Both the position numbers and the translations under genes were made by a program. The notes beneath the pieces are model-generated. The model worked only from the letters and a program-made list of their open reading frames with translations, was not told where the DNA came from and did no database searches. A DNA stretch of 64,000 bases from Paludibacteraceae bacterium (GTDB lineage Bacteria > Bacteroidota > Bacteroidia > Bacteroidales > Paludibacteraceae). Positions within the stretch are counted from its first letter, which is position 1. The number at the start of each line of letters is the position of its first letter. Positions 58,727 to 64,000 of this stretch are shown piece after piece. Location: positions 54,618-118,617 of the forward strand of contig JAFZLC010000010.1 of the NCBI GenBank assembly GCA_017551675.1. The letters run 5' to 3'.

Positions 58727-60031
58727 ATGAATAAGTTTGAACCAGCCATTGAATTTGAGCCAAGAGAAGTCATCAAGAGATTTCAGGAGGAGAAGATGCG
58801 TGAAGCTTTGGCATATCTAAACGCCAAATCACCTTTTTACAAAAAGATGTTTGCCGACAATCGCATCGATGTTGATAAGGTTAAGACACTCGAAGACCTA
58901 CGCAATATACCTTTCACGACAAAAGAGGATTTACAAATGCACAACAAAGATTTTTTCTGTGTAGAACCCTCTGAAATCCGTGATTACATAACGACTTCTG
59001 GTACGCTTAGCGATCCTACAACGTTTGCCATGACAGAGAAAGACTTGCAACGTTTAGCTTACAATGAGGCCATTTCATTTGTGGGTGCAGGCGGACATCC
59101 AGGTGAGGTTTATCAGTTGATGACCACCATCGACAAGCGCTTCATGGCAGGTTATGCCTATTGCTTGGGTATACGCATGATGGGAGGCGGATTGATTCGT
59201 GTGGGTAACGGTATCCCTGAGTTGCAGTGGGACACTATCCGACGCATGAAACCAGATGCCATCATCTGTGTACCATCATTTATCCTTCGCATCATCCGTT
59301 ATGCAGAGGAGCATGGTATCGATTATCGTAGTTCAAGTATCAAGAAGGCTGTTTGCATTGGTGAGAACTTGCGTAATGAAGATTTCTCACTCAATCTATT
59401 AGGTACCAAGATTAAAGAGAAATGGGATATTGATTTATACTCCACATACGCCTCAACAGAGATGAGTACCTCGTTCTGCGAATGTTCCGCAGGTAAGGGA
59501 GGACACCATCATCCAGAGTTGATTATTTGCGAATTAATCGATGAAAACGGCAATCCTGTACCAGAAGGAGAGATTGGAGAGTTGACCATCACCACATTGG
59601 GTGTGGAGGGAATGCCTCTTCTTCGATTCAAGACGGGCGATGTGGCTTGCTTCCACTACGAGAAGTGCAGTTGCGGACGTACCTCCATGCGTATCAGTCC
59701 AATTGTCGGAAGGAAGAAGCAGATGATCAAATTCAAAGGAACAACATTGTATCCAGCATCCGTATTCGACGTGTTGGATAATGCAGACTACGTGGAGAAC
59801 TATTACGTGGAGGTAACCTCCAACGAGATAGGTATGGACCATCTCACCACCTACATTGGTGTTAAGAATCCTAATGAAGAGCTCATCAAAGATTTGAAAG
59901 ATCGTTTCCGTGCAAAGCTACGCGTGGCACCCGACGTGCAATTCAAGCCAATTGACGAGATTCAGAAGATTGTGTTGCCTGAGATAAAACGAAAGCCCAC
60001 AAAATTCATAGATAGTAGAAAAACGAACTAA
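58727..60031 (+). CDS. phenylacetate-CoA ligase-like AMP-forming enzyme
   Basis: 434 aa, ANL superfamily. The ATP loop is YITTSGTLSDPTTFAMTEKD, the A4-A5-like STYASTEMSTSFCEC and the RFKTGDVACF region fit, and the C-terminal GRKKQMIKFKGTTLYPASVFDVLD carries the hinge and the Lys-containing motif. It activates an aryl carboxylic acid to the acyl-adenylate and CoA ester. Its family members handle phenylacetate, and in a polyene-type pathway such an enzyme could load an aromatic starter (inference). It lies between the esterase and an acyltransferase gene. Confidence 0.87.
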   Translation: MNKFEPAIEFEPREVIKRFQEEKMREALAYLNAKSPFYKKMFADNRIDVDKVKTLEDLRNIPFTTKEDLQMHNKDFFCVEPSEIRDYITTSGTLSDPTTFAMTEKDLQRLAYNEAISFVGAGGHPGEVYQLMTTIDKRFMAGYAYCLGIRMMGGGLIRVGNGIPELQWDTIRRMKPDAIICVPSFILRIIRYAEEHGIDYRSSSIKKAVCIGENLRNEDFSLNLLGTKIKEKWDIDLYSTYASTEMSTSFCECSAGKGGHHHPELIICELIDENGNPVPEGEIGELTITTLGVEGMPLLRFKTGDVACFHYEKCSCGRTSMRISPIVGRKKQMIKFKGTTLYPASVFDVLDNADYVENYYVEVTSNEIGMDHLTTYIGVKNPNEELIKDLKDRFRAKLRVAPDVQFKPIDEIQKIVLPEIKRKPTKFIDSRKTN

Positions 60032-60056
60032 GAACACATAAAACAACGATTCAAAT

Positions 60057-61181
60057 ATGGAAAACACATTCAATTTTGAGCAGATACGCCCATATAAGGA
60101 TGCCGAGGTTCCCGAAGCAATTCGGTCGATCCTACACGACAATCTATTCCCCATGGTAGTGAACTATATCCAGCCAGGAGCAGATATGGAACTCATCAAA
60201 CAAGGGTTATCCACCATTAAGACGGTTGATGATTTTCAGGAGATTGTCATGCACAAAGCCATCCGCTGCGTTATGGAGAAGACCACCGACGGCGTCACTT
60301 TTGATGGGTTTGACAATATAGACAACAAACAGCGTCACATATTCATTGCCAATCATCGAGACATCGTGCTGGATGCAGCTATTTTAGACGTATTGTTAGC
60401 AGAGAATGGCATCGACACCTGTCAGATTACTTTCGGAAGCAATCTGATGAAAGGAAACCTTGTCATCAACATCGGAAAGTTGAACAAGATGTTTCGCATC
60501 ATGAGAGGAGGCAACATACGCGACTTCTACAAGCAATCCTTGGAAGTCTCCGCTTATATGCGACATGTCATCAAAGATGAGGACGAATCCGTGTGGATCG
60601 CACAGCGCAACGGACGCACAAAAGACGGTAATGACAAGACCGAATTGGGCGTTTTGAAAATGTTTGCCCTGAGTAGCGACCAACCATTTGTGGACAACCT
60701 GGATGAGTTAAGCATCACACCTGTCTCCATCTCCTACGAGTATGAGCCATGCGACTTCCTCAAAACGGCAGAGTTATATATTTCACAACTTCAAAAATAT
60801 GTGAAGGGCGAGAATGAGGATCTTAACAGTATTCTGACAGGTATAAAGCAGTACAAAGGAAAGGTTCATATTGCAGTCACCCCTCCTATCTCGAGAGAAG
60901 AGCTTGAGTTCTGCAACCAAAAAGAGAAAAACGACAAATACACTGAATTGGGTAGAATTATTGACGAGCGAATCAGAAGTCAACACAAGGTATACAAAAC
61001 CAATTACATGGCATGGGACATTCTCAACCACGAGAGTCGCTATCAAGACCAATACACGCCACAAGAAAAAGCCGCTTTCATCGAATATATGAAAACAGGA
61101 TTGGCGAAATTGGAGATAGAAGCAGACCCAGCCGATTTGGAGCAGATCTTCCTAAAGATCTATGCTAATGGGGTTGTATAA
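60057..61181 (+). CDS. PlsC-type 1-acyl-glycerol-3-phosphate acyltransferase
   Basis: 374 aa. The acyltransferase motif NHRDIVLDAAIL (NH-x4-D) is near residue 100 and FGSNLMKGNLVINIGKLNKMFRIMRGG near 122-148. The WIAQRNGRTKDGND block takes the place of FPEGTRS. Longer than bacterial PlsC, with a C-terminal extension of about 150 residues. A membrane lipid or lipid-linked product acceptor is likely. It follows the ligase by 25 bases and is the last gene of that operon. Convergent with the DUF4832 gene, 7 bases apart. Confidence 0.82.
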   Translation: MENTFNFEQIRPYKDAEVPEAIRSILHDNLFPMVVNYIQPGADMELIKQGLSTIKTVDDFQEIVMHKAIRCVMEKTTDGVTFDGFDNIDNKQRHIFIANHRDIVLDAAILDVLLAENGIDTCQITFGSNLMKGNLVINIGKLNKMFRIMRGGNIRDFYKQSLEVSAYMRHVIKDEDESVWIAQRNGRTKDGNDKTELGVLKMFALSSDQPFVDNLDELSITPVSISYEYEPCDFLKTAELYISQLQKYVKGENEDLNSILTGIKQYKGKVHIAVTPPISREELEFCNQKEKNDKYTELGRIIDERIRSQHKVYKTNYMAWDILNHESRYQDQYTPQEKAAFIEYMKTGLAKLEIEADPADLEQIFLKIYANGVV

Positions 61182-61188
61182 ATAAGAT

Positions 61189-62673
61189 TCATTTCGTCTT
61201 ATTCAGCACCTTCTTACCATTTATAATCACCCATCCTTGATACTCTTCGGAGACCTTCTCTCCCCATAGGTTGTATCGTTGTCCCTCCTCAGTGTCGGAT
61301 TGCACAACCTCTTGAAGGTCAGACGTTTCAAGGTTGCAATCGTATTCAATCGTCTGCGTATCAAGGATAAAGTCACTCTCAATCACAGGATTTGAAAGTG
61401 CACGTCCGCTGTTATCATATTTCAATGGTGCGTTGATAGTCACCTCCATTGACTCTTCTGGCAACAATCCACGCAATGACTCCTCAGAACGTGTTGAACC
61501 AATGGCGAAATAGGCATCCTTGTAGAGAGGTGCCACACCACTGTTTTTTACTGTGATTTTCGTTTGAGTACCATCTGTCACACATTTTGTAACCACAAAA
61601 TGATAGCCCGTCATCATACTGCACTCTTTGAATCGATCTGCATTTTTATAGCCATTCAACGAAGGATTGTCATTAGCTATCATAAAGGTGATATGGTATT
61701 TTTTCGACTGATCTTTCCATGTAAGTCCGTACATGCCACTCTCTTTGGTGAAATTCTTCTGATCAGAATCGTCATAGTAGCTGATCTCACCTCCGCACAC
61801 ACCCGTTTTCCAACGGTCTTTGCCCATTGTTTCCCAGCACTCCTCGTTATATCCATCCTTCGAACTCTTTTCATGTTCCTCATGCATAAAGGAATCATCA
61901 AACAAACCGAATTTCAACTTCCGTAAATCTCTATCATCAGCAAAGTCTGTATATTCATCATCCGCCGCATCGATACTAATCGCCCATGGGATATTCTTCA
62001 TCACCGAAGAAAGGTGCAGGAAGAACTCTTTTTGATATTCCTTGGTTGGGAAGTTTCCATCCTCACCTATTTTCACACCATTTTCATCGTATATATGGTA
62101 TTCAGCCCAATGACCGAAGCCCACCTCTACAAAGGCAATACGAGGGTCATTATCATACCGCTCGGCAAAATCAGCAAAAAAGACCTTGTTGAAGCGTTGG
62201 AGTTCGCCATAATTCCAGTTTGCATAGTAAGTCAAGCCATCCCCTTTCACCTCTTTGTGACTCTCTTTATAGTCAGACAGTTTCTTTATGTATTCAGGGA
62301 CACCTGTCGTACCCGGATTATTATCCACCATCGGCACACCTGGGTATTCGTAGAAGAAACGGATGACCGCCTGATGATTACGACTCTTGATATCGTTCAA
62401 GATGTCTTCCAAGTAACTCCAATCGTATGTTATCGGACCATCCACCACACCATCTTTCACGACTTTGCATGGCGCCACATATGAAAACTCCAAAGCGTGA
62501 GCCTCTCCATATTTACTGAACTGTTCAGATGCCTCTTCGGGCCACAAGACCAATCCTGTCATTGGTTGTACATGAGTCACTTGCGAACTGATTCCAACGG
62601 AGGTCCAATCAGCCGCCATACCATTCAAGGCAATCACCACAGAAGTTAGGAAAGAGAGTACTGTTTTTTTCAT
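61189..62673 (-). CDS. secreted DUF4832 protein (glycoside-hydrolase-like)
   Basis: 494 aa. A signal peptide (about 1-20) precedes a TIM-barrel-like N-terminal domain (about 22-265) with ALEFSYVAPCKV, AVIRFFYEYPG and AFVEVGFGHWAEYH, as in DUF4874/DUF4832 proteins linked to carbohydrate breakdown. DUF4832 follows (about 285-430, YGLTWKDQSKKYHITFMIAND), and a short C-terminal segment (RYNLWGEKVSEEYQGWVIINGKKVLNK) looks like a type IX-like tail. The exact substrate is not known. Confidence 0.8.
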   Translation of the reverse strand: MKKTVLSFLTSVVIALNGMAADWTSVGISSQVTHVQPMTGLVLWPEEASEQFSKYGEAHALEFSYVAPCKVVKDGVVDGPITYDWSYLEDILNDIKSRNHQAVIRFFYEYPGVPMVDNNPGTTGVPEYIKKLSDYKESHKEVKGDGLTYYANWNYGELQRFNKVFFADFAERYDNDPRIAFVEVGFGHWAEYHIYDENGVKIGEDGNFPTKEYQKEFFLHLSSVMKNIPWAISIDAADDEYTDFADDRDLRKLKFGLFDDSFMHEEHEKSSKDGYNEECWETMGKDRWKTGVCGGEISYYDDSDQKNFTKESGMYGLTWKDQSKKYHITFMIANDNPSLNGYKNADRFKECSMMTGYHFVVTKCVTDGTQTKITVKNSGVAPLYKDAYFAIGSTRSEESLRGLLPEESMEVTINAPLKYDNSGRALSNPVIESDFILDTQTIEYDCNLETSDLQEVVQSDTEEGQRYNLWGEKVSEEYQGWVIINGKKVLNKTK

Positions 62674-62699
62674 ATTCTTGTCGGTTGGTTAATAATATA

Positions 62700-62707
62700 C
62701 AAATATA
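62700..62707 (-). promoter_or_regulatory. candidate -7 element for the DUF4832 gene
   Basis: Minus-strand TATATTTG, 27 bases before the ATG at 62673. No good -33 TTTG was found. Confidence 0.4.
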
Positions 62708-62801
62708 TTGTTTTTTTTAATTATTATCCATATAGACAAGAAAAACATATCAATGGCATGTAAAAAGAGAAATAGAAAGACTGTTCCATGGTCAAACTTA
62801 C

Positions 62802-63074
62802 TTATCCCAAACAATACTTCCTGTATCTCAAGAACTTTCCTTTTTCTGAGACCAACAATTTGAAAGCGATGGCGCGCAAATTTTTGTCGACGCAGTAATA
62901 GGTGACCACCCGACCGCTCACCAGCTCTTTGTTGCTAACTTCCACCAACTCATAGACCTCTCCGTTTTGATTTAATTCCATTTTGTTGAAATTCACAGAG
63001 AAGTAGCGTGTTTCGAACGCATTAGCCATTAAAGTAATCGTCAAAAATGCGATTGTAAATAATATCTTTTTCAT
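62802..63074 (-). CDS. small exported protein, function unknown
   Basis: 90 aa from the ATG at 63074. The longer upstream frame has no support and lacks a signal peptide. The signal peptide is MKKILFTIAFLTITLMANA. The mature part (about 70 aa) begins FETRYFSVNFNKMELNQNG, is basic and contains one Cys near the middle and one near the end. I do not recognise the family. TATCTTTG on the minus strand at 63151-63144 may be its -7 element, though the -33 spacing is poor. Confidence 0.6.
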   Translation of the reverse strand: MKKILFTIAFLTITLMANAFETRYFSVNFNKMELNQNGEVYELVEVSNKELVSGRVVTYYCVDKNLRAIAFKLLVSEKGKFLRYRKYCLG

Positions 63075-63364
63075 ACGCTTAAATTTTAAATGAATAAATA
63101 AATGTGATGTCGTAGAGAACTTGTTTCGTTCCTGTTGACGAAGCAAAGATAGAGGCAGTTTGAGGGGTAGAACGGACAAAACAGGAAAAGTGCATGTACA
63201 AGTTGTGAAGTTCACATTTTGTCCATTTTCATCGATTGTACATGGATGGCAAACTGATTATTTTAGCTGAAATTTATAGAACCCAACTTAATTTATTTCA
63301 CCCAACATTACACCGTTTGTTCCATTTTTTTGTATTATTGTAGCCAATTTTAAACTATGCGAAT

Positions 63365-63507
63365 ATGAGTACCCAAGCGATGCAACAAGTGATAGCCGAT
63401 TATTTCAAGACGCAACCGTCCTGAAAGCTTGGCTTTTCGGCTCTTTCGCCCGTGGGGAGGAGACGCCGAAGAGCGATGTGGATAAAGGTCTCTATCTATT
63501 TTATTAG
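63365..63507 (+). pseudogene. frameshifted, truncated MntA-type nucleotidyltransferase
   Basis: The first frame encodes MSTQAMQQVIADYFKTQP and stops. A shift by one base at about 63417 restores VLKAWLFGSFARGEETPKSDV followed by D, which holds the GSFxRG and DxD nucleotidyltransferase core, then soon ends at a TAG. Intact homologues are MntA/DUF4062-type minimal nucleotidyltransferase antitoxins of about 100-140 aa, usually paired with a HEPN toxin. Here the gene is shifted and cut short, and no HEPN gene is visible downstream. Confidence 0.7.
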
Positions 63508-63640
63508 GAAAAAATGAAAAGAAAATCAATTACGCTCTCTATATTCAACGTCAATGTGTTTCAATGATGATGAAGTTTTTTTCGTAGAATTTCTACTTAA
63601 AACAACCACTAAGCATCCCTGACCAGTAACCCAGCGCATT

Positions 63641-63667
63641 GCCCCGTAGGGGCTCTCTCTTAATAGT
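63641..63667 (+). repeat. palindromic repeat unit A
   Basis: A GCCCC-GTA-GGGGC palindrome followed by TCTCTCTTTAATAG. It recurs inverted at 63814-63839 with one base change and one missing T, and again at 63982-64000. Confidence 0.75.
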
Positions 63668-63688
63668 GCATGCACGAGACGAACAAGA

Positions 63689-63713
63689 TACCCCATTTAG
63701 GGGTTTTCTCTCA
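63689..63713 (+). repeat. palindromic repeat unit A' (CCCC-ATTTA-GGGG)
   Basis: ATACCCCATTTAGGGGTTTT followed by CTCTC. Inverted copy at 63764-63788 (ATACCCCGTTAGGGGTTTTC on the minus strand). It is nested inside the outer repeat pair. Confidence 0.7.
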
Positions 63714-63763
63714 AATTAAATACAACGATAATTATATATTCCGCAAAATGGAATGATGTTGGC

Positions 63764-63788
63764 GATAGAAAACCCCTAACGGGGTATA
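63764..63788 (-). repeat. palindromic repeat unit B' (inverted copy of A')
   Basis: GATAGAAAACCCCTAACGGG followed by GTATA. It is the complement of unit A' with two changes in the palindrome loop and flank, and contains the CCCC-TAAC-GGGG palindrome. Confidence 0.7.
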
Positions 63789-63813
63789 TGTTAATGCAAA
63801 CCTATGCTCTTTG

Positions 63814-63839
63814 CTATTAAGAGATAGCCCCTACGGGGC
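63814..63839 (-). repeat. palindromic repeat unit B (inverted copy of A)
   Basis: CTATTAAGAGATAGCCCCTA followed by CGGGGC. Complement of unit A with one base change and one missing base. Together A, A', B' and B form a symmetrical 199-bp block. Confidence 0.75.
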
Positions 63840-63981
63840 ATTTGGTTATGCGACGGCCTTCTTGGTCTAAATGATTGTATATGGTTAAATTACGTGTATC
63901 GCACATAAAAAACATGACACGTTCTCCATCGGGTAGTCCCCCAATAATAAGGCATATAGCACATAACGTGCAGGTTGCATT

Positions 63982-64000
63982 GCCCCGTAGGGGCTTTCTG
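63982..64000 (+). repeat. palindromic repeat unit C (cut by window end)
   Basis: GCCCCGTAGGGGCTTTCTG, the same palindrome as unit A, in the same orientation, running off the window. The element class is likely to continue beyond the window. Confidence 0.7.

Noticed and set aside
63075..63215. Upstream extension of the small exported protein at 62802
   Set aside because: The added residues are not signal-like, and the ATG at 63074 gives a normal signal peptide.
1..64000. CRISPR arrays, prophage or intact transposase genes
   Set aside because: No regularly spaced direct repeats, integrase, DDE or HUH transposase or phage structural genes were seen anywhere in the window.

Overview
This 64 kb window is chromosomal DNA from a member of the Bacteroidales (Bacteroidota). 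The signs are RprX/RprY-type regulators, many promoters of the Bacteroidota form TTTG-N19..21-TAnnTTTG, an almost complete lack of Shine-Dalgarno sequences, TonB-linked outer-membrane proteins with a carboxypeptidase-regulatory-like domain, type IX-like C-terminal domains, DUF4268/DUF4230/DUF4832 proteins and a 67K-type SppA. I cannot name the genus from sequence alone. There are no rRNA genes, CRISPR arrays, intact transposons or prophages.

Layout. 0.1-2.4 kb: a two-component system (rprXY). 2.4-5 kb: a small membrane protein that is absent from simple ORF lists, lpxK (lipid A) and a purine nucleoside phosphorylase. 5-13 kb (minus strand): a Dabb protein, an MFS transporter, a TonB-type receptor, ftsH, rsfS and argH. 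13.3-15.4 kb (plus): a zinc-dependent phospholipase C-like protein and a DUF445 membrane protein. 15.5-23.3 kb (minus): an envelope operon with a 1247-residue exported coiled-coil protein followed by cdsA, psd, pssA and sppA, so the whole CDP-DAG to phosphatidylethanolamine pathway is in one transcription unit. 23.5-30 kb: a YgjP-like metalloprotease, tRNA-Phe, rpoN, a PAP2-like membrane protein and an AddB-like exonuclease. 30-35.3 kb: cvpA-infB-nusA-rimP, with a terminator-like hairpin in the rimP leader. 35.4-40 kb: an unknown membrane protein, a small alpha/beta hydrolase, an Lrp/AsnC regulator and three FKBP prolyl isomerases in a row.

40-54 kb is the most distinctive region. It is a dense, often overlapping plus-strand operon resembling an aryl-polyene/flexirubin-type fatty-acid-like biosynthetic cluster. 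It encodes an LpxL-type acyltransferase, an O-methyltransferase, two hotdog dehydratases, two ketosynthases with intact Cys-His-His triads, two ketosynthase-like proteins without the catalytic Cys (chain-length-factor type), one ACP, two DUF4230 proteins, an SMR/EamA-like membrane protein, a GT2 and a 1236-residue fusion of an MMPL exporter, a PlsC acyltransferase and a degenerate methyltransferase. No ketoreductase, ammonia lyase or second ACP is in the window. A phenylacetate-CoA-ligase-like enzyme and another acyltransferase lie 5-7 kb downstream.

54-63 kb carries secreted carbohydrate-related proteins (GH16, an acetylxylan-esterase-like hydrolase, a DUF4832 protein) and a two-gene unit with duplicated Fibrobacter-type paralogous domains. 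The last 650 bp hold a frameshifted nucleotidyltransferase remnant and a cluster of nested palindromic repeats.

Structures not explained by genes include a MITE/BIME-like inverted-repeat family placed just upstream of genes, an exact 54-residue period in the coiled-coil protein, a 32-bp perfect palindrome, and a three-arm inverted repeat upstream of an unknown membrane protein. Start codons were re-chosen for several genes where the longest frame begins at a TTG or overlaps a neighbour.
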